A stretch of DNA of 64,000 bases from Artemia franciscana. Taxonomy: Eukaryota > Arthropoda > Branchiopoda > Anostraca > Artemiidae. The position numbers were made by a program, and so were the translations under genes. Each line of letters starts with the position of its first letter. Positions within the stretch are counted from its first letter, which is position 1. The notes below the pieces were generated by a model. The model was not told where the DNA came from. It searched no databases and worked only from the letters and a program-made list of their open reading frames with translations. Positions 1-11,958 of the stretch are shown one piece after another. Where the stretch lies: contig NW_027063596.1 of assembly GCF_032884065.1 (NCBI RefSeq), positions 682,001 through 746,000 of the forward strand. Direction: 5' to 3'.

Positions 1-189
1 TCTCCATTTTCTTTCTGAGATCAAAAGCAGAATTGAAAAACTAAGAAAAACAAGTATTTGTCCTTTGTATTTCTTTTAATCACTGTTTTCAGTGACCTCC
101 TGTCAAAACCGTTGGTTTTCCCTTTGAACGAGAATACAAAGTGTGAGCAATTTACAAAAAAGTGAAAACCAATTTTCCTAACTTCCTCA

Positions 190-1225
190 AATACAAACTC
201 GGGAAGCATGGCTTTGAAGCCGCCTAATCTTTTTCTCTCACCCCTAGATTTCTTAAATTTCTGAAGGACTCCTTGTACATTGATTAAAACAAAAAGTCAT
301 TCTACCTACTAAAAGAGGTTTTTTGGAATCTCAATTTGGGGACCACCATTAAAATTCTACCTCCCATTAACAAGTTTTTCTTATCAATCTGATTGGGAAA
401 ATTCTCGAAGTGCACAAAGCCTGGCCAAACTTAATTTCCATTGATCTTCGAAAAGCTTTTAACTTTGTTAACCGCAATAAATTAGTTGAGAAATTTGTCA
501 TTGAATTTAATATTAATTCTATCCTTATAAAATGGTTGCCTCATTTTTATCAAAATGCTTGTAGGTAGTCAAATACCAGAATGTCTAGCTCAATGAATTT
601 GAAAACAATTAAATTCATCAAAAAACGCGGACTCTTTATGATTTTCTAAGCTGATAAGGCTTCATAATCTCATCTTTAAAATAAAAGCTGAGCTAAAAAC
701 ATTTGAGTAAAAGTGGTTAACGTTACGCCTCCGTTTTGCAAAAAAAAGAACAAAATCTACTGCACGGAAAATATTTTCCTCTAAAGATACTTCCCACTTA
801 GATTTCTCCCCTCTTGAGTCGCTTCTGCACCCGTTCAATTTCTTTTCCCCTGTTTGCTGATTTATCTCTGTATATAGTTCCCTTCATTACAGAAAAAATA
901 AACAAATTAGCCCACTAGCTTTTCTCTCTTGTTATTTGATATTGTTGCAACATGAACTTTGTGTTTGTTCACCTGATTTGTTTTCCCTTTTATTTGTAAA
1001 TGTCCCTTCAAAATGTTTTGTATTTACTGAATATTTTTTAATGAGATTTATCGGTTTTTATCTTTTAAATTTACGTTTCACAGTTTAATAATTGACTAAC
1101 AAATGATCTTACATTCTGAAAATTTTTTTATCATTGTTTGCCAGTTGTTTACTTTTATTGTTTGATTTTTATGATTTTTGTTTGTCCTGTTTTTACTTAT
1201 TGACTCTGAAATAAAAATTTGAACC
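190..1225 (+). mobile_element. LINE fragment E1 (reverse transcriptase remnant)
   Basis: Degraded non-LTR retrotransposon. The frame at about 385-568 reads a reverse transcriptase start block: a GKILEVHKAWPN segment, then SIDLRKAFNFVN (RT motif A type, with the usual AFD changed to AFN), then LVEKF and LIKWLPHF. A stop follows at about 569, so it cannot make a protein. The same element recurs at 32,620-33,060 plus 35,385-35,830, where another LINE interrupts it, and an inverted piece lies at 35,840-36,045. The 3' end, near an AATAAAAATTTGAACC stretch at about 1,210-1,225, is inferred from where similarity to the other copy fades. The clade (CR1/Jockey-like) is a guess. Confidence 0.6.
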
Positions 1226-1239
1226 TTTGAAGCCTCTGA

Positions 1240-1700
1240 CAATAGCTGTTGGGATCAAGAGTTTTATCTAATACTTTGAGGTGAGACACCTAGAATTGCA
1301 GGACTTTGTAGGTATCCTCTCCATACCCCTCAACAACCCCCTTGGCTCCATATCCTTACCGCTTGGTTTCATAGCCCAGCTATATTCAGCTGTATGAATC
1401 AGATGCATTGACAATAAATATTTACCGTACTGTTTTTACCCTTCTAGATACTAGGTTGCATATCTGAGACTATTCTGTTAGCACTGTAGTACTATTCAGC
1501 ACTTTAATAATTTAATGTGTAATTAGAAAATTAATTGCTGATTTCGTTTCATCGTACTAATTATGGTCTGGTCTACCATTGTTAATTTTACATTTTAATT
1601 CTCAAATAATATAATTAATAACTATAAAATTATGGTTAATTTAATACATTGGGTAATATTTTCAAAATCTTCAACATTGCTCCTTCTTGTTTGTTGGCAA
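1240..1700. repeat. Dispersed repeat F, copy 1
   Basis: Non-coding stretch of which about 1,385-1,630 is closely matched by 7,542-7,790 in the same orientation. Shared blocks include AATCAGATGCATTGACA, CTTCTAGATACTAGGTTGC and a long AATTGCTGATTTCGTTTCAT region. No reading frame is shared, so it is likely a dispersed element or a local duplication. It lies just downstream of the candidate exon D1, which is read on the minus strand. Confidence 0.6.
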
Positions 1701-1705
1701 CTTTC

Positions 1706-1959
1706 CTATGATAGCCTTATTTGGTAGCCTACAGTTTTGGCTGTATACTGCTGCTGGAAAAATGACATCAATTGTAAAGCTGTCATGCCTTTAACATGCC
1801 AAGCGCCTGGACTATCAGCACCAGCCTTCATGATTTGAATCTGACTTCGCATGAGTTTCCTAAGCATAACTTGGAGATGGTATGACTGTTTTGCATTTAT
1901 TCCATCTAGGTAGCAATATTTGCCACTAAATTCAGGCTCAAAAACACGAATAACCATGC
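1706..1959 (-). CDS. Candidate terminal exon D1 of the GRF zinc-finger (TOP3A-like) gene
   Basis: A 254-nt minus-strand exon-like frame: a TTTTATTATAG acceptor before 1,959, then two carried nucleotides, 83 codons and TAG at 1,706-1,708. The peptide starts MVIRVFEPEFSGKYCYL and ends VGYQIRLS; it has no zinc-finger cysteines. A stretch with KAGAD and GMTALQLM vaguely recalls an ankyrin repeat, but this is weak. Entry phase 1 matches the phase-1 end of exon C1 at 11,420, so C1-D1 splicing keeps the frame across an intron of about 9.5 kb. A second copy at 32,402 (plus strand) keeps the acceptor and much of the protein but is frameshifted, so D is a genuinely duplicated exon rather than chance. 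Known TOP3A proteins end differently, with a basic tail or zinc knuckle, so D could instead belong to another gene or be a lineage-specific tail. Confidence 0.5.
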
Positions 1960-2480
1960 CTATAATAAAACAATACAAAGAGGTAAGATTTAACAAAATA
2001 TGGTCTAATTATTCTTACTGTTAAAATGTAGGCCAATTGTTGGGTTATAAATTGCCTTATTTCTTAGGATTAATGACAAAAATTAATATTTTGCAAAATG
2101 AAAACAGAACTGTGTTCTTTCATTTTTGGGAGTTCATGAAGATAAGCGACTATAGTTTAAAGGAAATTTATGTAACAATAGAAAAAGGGTGTGAAAGTTG
2201 TAAAAACAAAATGTCAAAATGATTGTTATAGATTTTTATCGTGAGTTGGGGTGACTATCAAAATATGGGTCGCAGATGACGGAGCTCTCTTGATTAATGC
2301 CACCTTGAAATCATCATAGCAGTCGTAGCAGTAGTGATCATGCATATACTAATACTCCTTTATCTTAATTTCCCCTCTTAGCAGCCCCAGCCCTCAATTA
2401 TTGAACCATGATCAGACAACTTTTGTTAATTAAAAGTCCCATCCTAATTAAACAGTCCCGCAAAGCGTTACGAAATAATA
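1960..2480 (-). other. Intron-like sequence upstream of exon D1, duplicated in inverted orientation
   Basis: No coding frame. Patches of this stretch match the reverse complement of about 31,960-32,400, for example the TTTTATCGTGAGTT block near 2,235 and the ATTTTGATAGTCACC-like block beside it. It therefore belongs to the same duplicated segment as exon D. Confidence 0.6.
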
Positions 2481-5182
2481 TACTGTATTCTAGGTCATCA
2501 ATGCGTTCATAGCATTAAGCAATCTGATGATAAGCTGGTGGTACGAATTATTAAGATTGCTGCAAAGGACTTGCAATGTCGTTCCATCCGTAATAAGGAG
2601 TTGTGACGCCCAAGTAAAAGAAACGAAGTATATTGGAATCGTTAAAGGTATACCGACAATTCTGATGAGGGGATGCTAATTGATTGCAGTAATATTATTC
2701 ATGCAAAACGAATGGGCTGTTATAGTGTTTTTTGAAAAGTTTTTGTGCTCGCTAATGTACTTTGAATTGTTATAAAGATTGGGTATAGGATATACGATTT
2801 CCAGCACCAACCCAAATGCTGTTATAATTGTCTATCACCTAATCACTCAAAATCAAATTGTAATGCAGGAAAACACTGCCTCTGTTGCGCAGGACAACAT
2901 TAATCCTCACCTGATTCTTCCTGCAAATCATGTGGCAATCACGTATTATTTTCATTGAAATGCCAAATCCTTCATGAACTTTTGTCGAAACGGTCATCTT
3001 ATACAAAAAAATGAGTGATAAGACTAACATCACTATACGCTCGTTCAATTTTAACGGTGCGAAGGATAAAGACGTTTTTTTTTAGATTAGAAAGTAGAAA
3101 ATTTTGATGTTTTATTTCTCCAAGAACATCTTCTACCTTTAGTGAGCTTAAACTCCCTACACTGAAGTAATGAACATTTAGTTTATTCTAAAAGTGCTCT
3201 CAAACCCACTGGCAGACAGTCAGGTGGCCTAGCATGTTTAATAAAAAAGACGCTGTTTTCACCACTCCCTTTATGTTATCCCGAGGGTAATTGTTATATT
3301 GCTATTCTTCTTGCCAACCTTGTCCTTGTTAATGTTTATCTCTCTGTGACCAGAAGTGCCTACGAAGTCTTCCAAATTTTACAAAATCTTGCACATTAAT
3401 AAAAGGTCTTCTAAATGGCATTGAAAATTATGGACTGGACGGGTTATTAATTGGCTATATGAACTGTAAAATTAACTCCTTATCAGTGTGAACCAAGCTT
3501 CTTTTAGATTCATTACCAGGTAGTTACAGAATTTTACCTCCCATTCACATATAATAGTGGCTCACTTTCAGACATTAGCCATTGTAGTGTCTGTTCTAGT
3601 CTAACCTGTGGCGAAGTCCATGTTGATGAGGGTGAGTGTGATTATGACTTTCTCCCCTGTCGCTCATTGTTACCCTTAATGGTTCTGCTAAAAAGAATCT
3701 TCGTCCTAATTCTACAAAGTGGATTCTAAAAGAAAATAGAACAATGGTGACAGGGCGTCTTTATTTTTCTACGCTTGTTAGCCTTCTATCAACGACTAAA
3801 GTCCCTTATAATCCGTTGTGTACAAGCGCTGAATCCCCGCAAGCCAGAATTCAACTTAATATTCATTATAGCCATATTGTGTCGTGCTTAAAAAGGTCAG
3901 AAGAAGTAGCTGTTCTCCTATATCGCATTTCAGCCCAAACAAGAAGTTCAATTTGGAAGAATGACCCATAGCTCAAAACTAAAAAAAATCGGGCTAAATT
4001 CTGGCTCAAAATATGGTTAGCTTGCGGCCGCTCCCTATGGGATAGTGTTTTATATATTAAATAAAGATTAATGCTGGATTCTAAACGTTGTCTTCGAAGA
4101 GTTAGATATAATGGTGCCAAATCCTATCCAGTGGAAAAAAGTGATTAATGTCATGAAGTTCAATAGATTGCCTATGGCCGATCAAATCCCGAATGTATCA
4201 TGGATTAGTCACTATAGTAAGATTTTTGATACAGTGATATATGCGGTTCATTCTCGTTTTGCTTCCCATTTGTATTGACTGTGTCAAAAAAATTGTGAAG
4301 AGACTTAAATCAAAATCTTATGATATCGACGGCATTAGTGCTGTTCACCTCAATACCGATTCAGAGGAATTAGTTTATTACTTGTAAATATTTTTCTAGA
4401 TGTGTTTATGCTCGTCTTTAGTCCCCCGATTCTTTTTTATTTGGTAACATTACGTCAATTCTGAAACATGGTAAGGATCCAACTAGTTGCCCTTCGTATA
4501 GGCCTATTACGATTGCTTGTACTTTAAGTAAAGTATAATATGTTTTGCTCCCTGATCTCCTGTCTAAAGCAGATTATATGTCTAATCAGTTCAGCTTCAA
4601 GCCGTATTTAGGATGCCAACATGCTCATCGGGCTCTAGCTTCGCTATTACTTGAAGCGCATAAAAACGGTTTTGAGATGCATTTTTTTTGCATTTGATGT
4701 TGAGATTTTTTGAGATGAGAACGGTTTTGAGATGAATTTTTTGCATTTGATGTTTCAAAAACTTTTGATTCAATTTGCCACAACCAACTTTGGTATTCTT
4801 TAATCCAACTTGGTGTTAATGTGTCTATTAAATCAACTCTTTGTTTTTTGTATGCTAATTCATATGTTCGACGCAAGCTGTTGCTAATATCCCTATTCGT
4901 TCCGGTCTTAGGCTAGGAGGAGTCGTATCCACGTATCTTTTTAATGCTTGTCTTTATTCTATTTTGTCGCGCATGAATCTATCATGTTTTTTAGACCCTA
5001 CCAACTTTTCGTATATTGTATATTCGGATGATTTACTTTTGATTAGCCACACAAAATCTGGTCTAATTAAGTCGACCCAGCTTGTTTCTAAGTCTTTTGA
5101 GGAAATCGGCCTCAAACTTATTACTGAATATTTGGTTTTTAATGCTAAACATCAAAGTAGGTATCTTGCTTGTGGTTCTTTC

Positions 5183-6869
5183 AAACAGTTCGTGGTAATA
5201 AACTGTAGTAAGGAGCGACCCGGCTCAATAGTAACGAAACTCTAAAAAATGAAATTTTGATACAGTAGTTACATCAAAGGAATTGTATTTTTAGGCTGAT
5301 TTTAAATAAATAAGTTTATTGAGTTTAGTCTTACCCATCAAAAGTAACGAGCCTGAGAAAATTTGCCTTATTTGAGAAATTGGGGGGAAATACCCCCTAA
5401 GAGTCAATGAATCTTAACAAAAATCACATCATTATATTCAGCGTTTCACAAGACCATAAAACCGAAGTTTCAAGGTCCTATCTACAAAAATGTGGAATTT
5501 TGTATTTTTTTTCCAGAAGACACGGATGCGTGTTTTGTTTTGTTTTTTTTTCCCAGGGGTTATCGTATCAGCCCAGTGGTCCTAAAATGTTGCAAGAAGG
5601 CTCATCCTATCGGAAATTAGAAGTTCTAGTTCCCTTTTTAAGAGACGAAAAAATTGGAGGGCACCTAGGCCCCTTCCCGAGCTAATATTTTTCTCAAAGT
5701 CACCGAATCAAAATTTTGAGATTGCTATTTTGTCGAACATAGTCGAAACATCTAATAATTATGCAATTTTGGGCTGACTCAATCCCCCACAGTCCCCAGG
5801 AGAGGGGCTATAAGTTATAAACTTTGACCATTGTTTACATATAGTAATGATTATTGAAAAGTGTACATACGTTTTCAGGGTGACGTTTTTGCGTTGAGGG
5901 GAGGAGGGGTCGAGAAGAGGGGGTTTCGTGGGAGGATCTTTTCATGGAGGACATTATCACGAGAGAAGAGAATTTCCATGAAGGTGCCCTAGGATTTTAT
6001 AGCATTATTAAGAAAAAACAATAAGAAAATAAATGAAAAAAGTTTTTTCAGCTGAAAGTAAGGATCAGAATTAAAACGAACAGAAATTATCACGTATACA
6101 AGGGGGTATTCCCCTCCACAATACCTCGCTCCTTACGCTAAAGTATTTTTAGTGATTTAAACTATTTATTCTACAGCCTTTGTGATTTAGGGGTCATTAT
6201 TAAAGAATTGGGACACAATTCAAGCTTTAGTGTAAAGACCGAGGTATTGACGAGGGGATTAACCCCCTCAAATACTTAATAAAAACAAACAAATATAGAA
6301 GTCGTTTCTTTAGTTAATTCTGTAGTTACGTATAATTATTACTAATAAAACCGATCGTAAAAAAAATAATAAGTTTGAGTTGCCTTTTTAAGTAAATAAA
6401 ATTGGAGGGCAACTAGGCGTCCTCCCCCACCACTTTTTTATATCAAAATTGTCCGATCAAAACTATGAGAAAGCCATTTATCCAAAAAATTAATATGCAA
6501 ATTTTGTTTTAATTATTCATATGCGGTGAGCCAAAATCAAAACACTGATTTATTCAAAGACGTTCAGAATTTAAATACAAAAATAGTTTTTTTTTTAACT
6601 ACAAGTTAGGAGCGACATTAAAACTTAAGACGAAGAGAAATTATTTTGTCTATGAAAGGGGTTTTACTCTCTTCAACCCCCCACTCTTTACACTAAAGTT
6701 TTTTATTGTTTTAAAAAGTAGAGTTTTGAGAAAGAGTAAAACTTTAGCGTTAAGAGCGAGGAGTTGAAGAGGGGAAAACCCCTTTCATATACAGAATAAT
6801 TTCTCTTCGTTTTAATTTTTAATTTCAGTCCTTACTTGCAGTTGAAAAAGAACTTGTTTTTTTATTTAA
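5183..6869 (+). mobile_element. Repeat family R, copy R1 (full-length, nested in LINE 1)
   Basis: Starts AAACAGTTCGTGG and ends TTTATTTAA. It interrupts the RT frame of LINE 1, which fixes both ends. A candidate 4-bp target-site duplication TTTC flanks it (5,179-5,182 and 6,870-6,873). It is 1,687 bp with no long conserved ORF. The 5' head has an imperfect small hairpin (CAGTTCG ... AACTG), followed by a GGAGCGACCCGGCTC block. The 3' end is a large palindrome. The superfamily is unknown: no transposase or RT was seen, so it is presumably non-autonomous. Confidence 0.8.
6575..6869. repeat. Large terminal palindrome of R1
   Basis: Two arms of roughly 130 bp face each other around about 6,715. 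Each arm carries AACTRMAAG, an AGGAGCGACATTAAAACTT-like block, the ATATGAAAGGGG block and the CTTTACACTAAAG / CTTTAGCGTTAAG block. The equivalent palindromes lie at 13,605-13,890 in R3 and 19,644-19,945 in R4. Confidence 0.75.
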
Positions 6870-7390
6870 TTTCATTTAAGCTTTTATCTTCGATTCGGTG
6901 GCTTGGTATTACGATTTGTTTATCTTTATCTTTATCGGCTTTTCGATCTTTTGGGCTTAATGATATTAAAAATAAACTTAAAACTGGGTACGCAAAAATT
7001 ATCTGGAACCGAGGCATATTTTTACAAAATGCCTTATCTAGACTAAATTCTACTTATTGCAATAATTCTATATTGTTTTTGTCTTGTTTGCACCCGTTTT
7101 TAAATAATCAAGATTTACAAATTGTAAGAGTATTATTTTCGTTATTGCAAATATTTATTCTACCTGCCGTTTTCTTATAGAAATCAGAAGATTATTAGAA
7201 AGTTTTCTACCACTGATATTATCTTTGTTTATATAAAACTTTATGCTAGATTAGGTGCTGATAGCTGACAACCCTTAGTTCCTTACCACCCTTTGATTAG
7301 ATTATATTGGATTCCAGGATTGTATTGGTGTAAGATACACAATTATGGAGATACATTCTTTTGATAACCGACTGACGATATAAAAGTCTC

Positions 7391-8031
7391 TTTCATTATA
7401 AAATTAGACTAATTTTTACTGATTTTTTAAATTACATGGTAGTCTCGACTTCCACTTAACCAACTCGAACAATCTTATTTAATTTCCACTTTCCTTGGTA
7501 AGTTAAGCCAAGAAGAAAAATTCACGAAAATGAGGGGGGGTTGAATCAGATGCATTGACACCAAATATTTAGCGTAATTAACTACTCGCATCTGTTTTTC
7601 CCCTTCTAGATACTAGGTTGCATATCTGAGACTATTCTGTTAGCACTATAGTATTATTCAGCACTATGTGTAATTAAAAAATTAATTGCTGATTTCGTTT
7701 CATCGTACTAATTATGGTCTAGTCTACCATCGCTGATTTTACATTTTAATTCTCAAATATATAAAATTAATAACATATTCTATAATTTAATAGAAAATGT
7801 TGGAGGGGGTCTTAAACATTTAAACATTTTAAATGTTTAAAATGTTTAAACATTTAAACATGAAAATGTTTAAAATTAAACATTAAAATTTTAATATTTA
7901 AAATTTTCTTAATGAACATGCACAAAATTATTTTTCAAAGTCAATGAGAGAGAGGGACAATCTTGATATTTTGAAATGGAAAAAAAACAGTAAAAGGCAT
8001 TTTTCTCGATCTAAGGTAAGGGGACAAAAAA
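7391..8031. other. Non-coding stretch with repeat F copy 2 and an AT-rich palindromic block
   Basis: 7,542-7,790 is the second copy of the repeat seen at 1,385-1,630. 7,810-7,905 is a self-complementary run built from AAACATTT and AAATGTTT words, able to fold on itself. I see no gene here. Confidence 0.6.
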
Positions 8032-8181
8032 TCTAGGAAGGTACAACTTCCAACTACTGCCCTTGTTCAAGTTGTTCATAGCCATTTGGATGATAACATT
8101 ATTGAAGTTAATATAGCCCCAGCAATAAGGGTTGATTTCAAGCCTTCTGTTCCAAGCAGTCTGATGAAATGGTTTGCTTAG
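8032..8181 (+). CDS. Possible short coding exon, unrecognised
   Basis: A 48-codon open stretch ending in TAG at 8,179-8,181, after a possible TCTAG acceptor. The peptide includes VQVVHSHLDD, EVNIAPAIRVDFKP and SSLMKWFA. Composition is balanced and unlike the surrounding AT-rich noise, so it may be a real exon or a fossil of one. The VNIAPAIRVDF segment loosely recalls the metal-binding strand of Mab-21/cGAS-like nucleotidyltransferases, but this is a speculative resemblance. No second copy was seen in the window. Confidence 0.25.
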   Translation, partial: SRKVQLPTTALVQVVHSHLDDNIIEVNIAPAIRVDFKPSVPSSLMKWFA

Positions 8182-10370
8182 TGATATTAGAGGCTATCAT
8201 TCATTACCTTTTTTTAAATTCCTAGTGTTTGAATAAATTTTTTATTCATTAATTACTGGTCATCCATCAATAATTAACGATAAGTGTTACATTGAATTTT
8301 TTGACAAGTATATCCCATTTAGCCGTTTCCCCTTCTGTTATTTTATTCATAGCAATTAGGAGTGCCGGCCAGGGAGAGGGGCAATCATCCCCCATAGATT
8401 CTTCTGTACCTCCCGTCCCCCACCCCACCTATGGACTTTGAATTCTGTAAATCTTCAGTTTAAAAACTTTGAATTCTGTAAATCTTCAGTTAAAATTTTT
8501 TCAACAAGCTGGTAAAAAATAAATTATTATTATCACTATTATTTACAGTTTCACTATGTTAAATAAACATGATTATTAAAAAAATAATATAAAGCGGCTT
8601 TAACAAAATCACTGATCTGCCTACAATATTTGCATATCATTCCGTTTTTTAGGGACTGGGAAAGGAACAAGACTTAATCGTTTTTAATCCTTATTTTAAT
8701 AGAATTTGTTTAAGACATGTAAGGTATTTTCTTCTCAAAGTATTTCTTTTTTTAAAAATAACTCTTTTTTTGTATAAAATTAAACCTAAATGGTACTAAT
8801 ATGACACAAAAATGTTTTTGGCATATATTAAAAATCTACCCTGTCCCGGCTAAAAATAAGGATTCAAAGATTTATTACTGACCATTTTCATTGGCAGGAC
8901 TTGCTAGCAATTGGGCAACTGAGATTGTTCATACTACATAAGACATACCTACCTAAAAAGCCCACTGCAAACGCAATAGGAAAAACCAAGATTTTTGTGT
9001 TGACTCATAACAAACAATAACGTATTACCTTTTGTGTACCTATCTAATTTGCCTCAGTAATTTAAAGTAATCTTTGTAGATATTTTTCTCGGCTGCTATT
9101 CAGAATTTTCTGGACATTTTCTTGATCACACAAGCCTTTCAATTCAATCGTCAAACAGATACATTCCATTTATAACACCTATCGAATATTCTCTATTGAA
9201 TTATGTAAGCTTTTCAAACGAAACTTCTAACGAAGAATAGAATAGTTTTCAGCGTTTTAATAAATATAAGAAAAAAAGGAATGATGCTTAACTTGAAGTT
9301 CAAATTCAATCACAATATAAATACTTGATTAATTTATACAAAAGCTAGACGAAAGATTATAACAAGAAAACAATTAAAAAGTAATTTTTTTGGGGACTTG
9401 GGTAGGTAATAAATATAGAAATGCGAGACCTCTTTTTGATTAGCTAAGAAAACTGACATGTAGGTGAAAAAAAGAATCTAAAGACCAAATCACGGTATGG
9501 GAAGGTCTGAATTCCTTCTTCTCCCACTCTCCTCATAATACAGGATCTACATCTAAATATAAGGGAGGAGATAGTGCTTGTAAATGGACTATAGAGTAAG
9601 AGTTAGCAGAAACGTTAAGGTATTAGAGAAACAGGAAGCTACTGGCCAAGGGTTTAGTTGTTATTTATCTTCTAGTACTCGATATGAGTTTCTGTAGATC
9701 AACCTATTCACAAATTCAATTTTTATGTCTCTCATCTAAGGATGTGACAAAATATAGGGCTGCAGTAACTTTTTAAGTATTTTTCTAATATCCAAAGAAT
9801 CTGTGATTGGCCGGCAGCTTGTACAAATCAATAGATGTTGATTGTTTTCCAAAATATTAGTTGTGTGACAACCATAAAGGTTTTCAGATGTGAGTCCCTG
9901 TTTGGTATAAAATTATAACAGGAAGGGCTAAATACTTATGTAAAAGCTTTCTGCTACGCTGCAAGTGTCTTGGTATGATCTCATCAAATCCCCGATACTT
10001 GGTCTTTTTCATATTATTCAGTAGTAGCTGAATAGGCCATTTTGAAAAGGTGACCACAGTATGGCAAGGTTTTACGCTCCCTATGTGACTAGATTTGAAT
10101 GTGGAGTCGAGCTAATTAAGATATGGTGCACGTACTTATTATGATTTATCCAACTATCACTGAAAATGGAACTTTGTACATTAGGATCACCCCTGTACGG
10201 CTGAAATTGCTTCCACAAGATGTTTTGTCACTCTTACAATCAAGAGAAAATTTCTCCCCTTGTTGTGTTTGCAAACTCAAGACATAATGTTTGAAGTCTT
10301 TTTTGCTTTTCAAAAGCATGAAAAACTTGTCCAGTATAACAGTATCTTGATTTTATCAATAACTGTGTCA
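8182..10370. other. Gene-poor AT-rich stretch
   Basis: No supported gene. A direct repeat of about 33 bp (CTTTGAATTCTGTAAATC words) sits at 8,428-8,492. The rest is unique-looking AT-rich sequence, probably part of the intron between exons C1 and D1. Confidence 0.5.
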
Positions 10371-10555
10371 AGGATATCCATCTACAAGTATAAACCTGTA
10401 GTTATTCAATCACCATAATTGTCAACATAAAAGGATATCTATCTACAAGGATAAACCTGTAGTCATTCAATCACCATAATTGTCACCATAAAAGGATATC
10501 TATCTACAAGGATAAACCTGTAGTCATTCAATCACCATAATTGTCACCATAAAAG
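10371..10555. repeat. 62-bp tandem repeat, three units
   Basis: Three near-identical units, each with GGATATCTATCTACAAGG, AAACCTGTAGTCATTCAATC and ACCATAATTGTCACC. The second and third units differ at almost no positions, so the last duplication is recent. Not coding. Confidence 0.9.
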
Positions 10556-11419
10556 TCACCAAAATTGTTTGGTGTAACGCTTGTGGATCATGAATGGTAC
10601 CGATAACGGAATCCCAATATGATTGCAGCATTTGTACAACGGCATTAAGCTCAGTCGAGATTGGGGTATTCACAAAAAGTAACCCCTATTTGATGAAGCC
10701 TGTTGTTGACCATGAACAAAAGCAAGGGTTTCATATTTTGGAACAGGAGCAAACAATCTGGCAGACTCTACCTAAGTACGACAAAGAAAACAATCATCGT
10801 CATAAAAACTGATAGTTGAAGTCTTTACAGATAAAGTAATTTTTTTGACTTGTAATGTTTGGCAAGCCCCTGAAGACGCTTCACATACTGGAATGAAAAA
10901 AAAGAAACTTAAAATGAGACAACGCTATGATTTTTATTTTATCTTTAATTTAAATTCTTGAAAATAAAGATAACACAAAAATTGAATTTATTCAAATTAA
11001 AGGAATCACATAGACTATTAGACCACAATAATTGATCGAAGGGGGCAATGATTACTGACCTATTTGTCATCATTTGTGGTTGAAAGGTTGATTTCGGTCA
11101 AGTTTGATTTTTTTAATAGCTGGAAGAGTACATTAAATAGGGTACCCTTATTTCATGCGTACAAAATGATACAAAAAACCCAAAATATACAATATTGTTT
11201 CTTGAATATATCGTCATGTTTGTGAATTATTCATAAACATTAAAGAGAAAATAGCAATATTCTTTACTTTGGGAATATTTTGGTTTGAAATCTAAATCCC
11301 CAAACCCTGAAAAATTGTAGACAAATAAACATTTCCTACTGTTTTTAATAGCCCCCTCCTCGTTTCTGAACATTAGTACTGGACTTAGGTTACTTATCAA
11401 TATAATTTGAATTTTTTAC

Positions 11420-11550
11420 CTGAAAAAGACTGGTCTGTGAAAGCCAAAGCTTCATCAGCCCACTGGAAAAAATTGCATCTTCCCGTTTCAGATTTTGAGC
11501 AAACATAAAAATGACGACCAGTGTTTGGCCCTGATTTCTTAACAACTGAC
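11420..11550 (-). CDS. TOP3A: Exon C1: second half of GRF zinc finger 2, TOP3A-like
   Basis: A 131-nt exon: acceptor CCCTTTTTAG, one carried nucleotide, 43 codons, one nucleotide, donor CAG|GTAAAA. The peptide has SVVKKSGPNTGRHFYVC, SKSETGR, then CNFFQWADE. This is the second half of a GRF zinc finger, including the GPN.GR.FY.C core and the C-x7-C spacing typical of the second GRF finger of topoisomerase III-alpha. GRF fingers bind single-stranded DNA; TOP3A is a type IA topoisomerase that decatenates DNA together with BLM and RMI1. Exon B1 ends in AT, so with this exon's first G it forms ATG and joins CHCAIQAK to SVVKK. NEIL3 and APEX2 also carry GRF fingers, but a paired arrangement with a short first finger fits TOP3A best. 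The gene symbol is by family inference. Confidence 0.75.
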
Positions 11551-11958
11551 CTAAAAAGGGGGGAAAGTACAACAAAAACAAAAATTTAGGTCTATAGTTT
11601 ACACACAGTTTACTCTAAAGAATACTAATTCTAGGGATATTCTAAATCCAATAATACTACCTTTTATTTTTTTGTCATAATACATCAAAGTGTGCAACTG
11701 AATTCCCAAATATAGTGCCACTATGGTGAAACAAAGTTTCAAGACAAAACATGATTCTTAAGTTTCAAAATATGCTAAAAATTTCCTTGAATAGAAGTGA
11801 TAAAAATTATACAAAAGTTTCCTTCCGTTGTAGAAGTCTTCTGTCTAAAATTCGAAACCATCGTAAAAATTACGGAAAGAGTATAAACTCAGTATAGAAA
11901 AATCTAGACCATTGTCTTAGAAGGCCTGTATTAAAAACAATATTAACACAGCCAAATC

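Larger units (their letters stand above)
2500..7390 (+). pseudogene. LINE 1: degraded two-ORF non-LTR retrotransposon, split by repeat R1
   Basis: Remnant of a two-ORF LINE. The ORF1 end at about 2,800-2,950 shows a CCHC zinc knuckle, CYNCLSPNHSKSNC, and a second cysteine-rich block. ORF2 opens with ATG at about 3,012 and a SFNFNGAKDKD endonuclease block, then a GGLACLIKK-like block. RT pieces follow: YRPITIACTLSKV near 4,500, QFSFKPYLGCQHAHRA near 4,590, and YSDDLLLIS near 5,020 (the YADD catalytic box with A changed to S). The frame is cut at 5,182 by element R1 and resumes at about 6,881 with RWLGITI and GYAKIIWNRG, matching LINE 2 at 57,735-57,850. There are many stops and frameshifts, and a local duplication at about 4,670-4,760. 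Its closest relative in the window is LINE 2. Confidence 0.8.

Noticed and set aside
10594..10812. 72-codon plus-strand frame with YDCSICTTALSSVEIG
   Set aside because: No recognisable domain, no splice sites and no second copy. The two cysteines alone do not make a RING or zinc finger. Could be a fossil exon, but unsupported.
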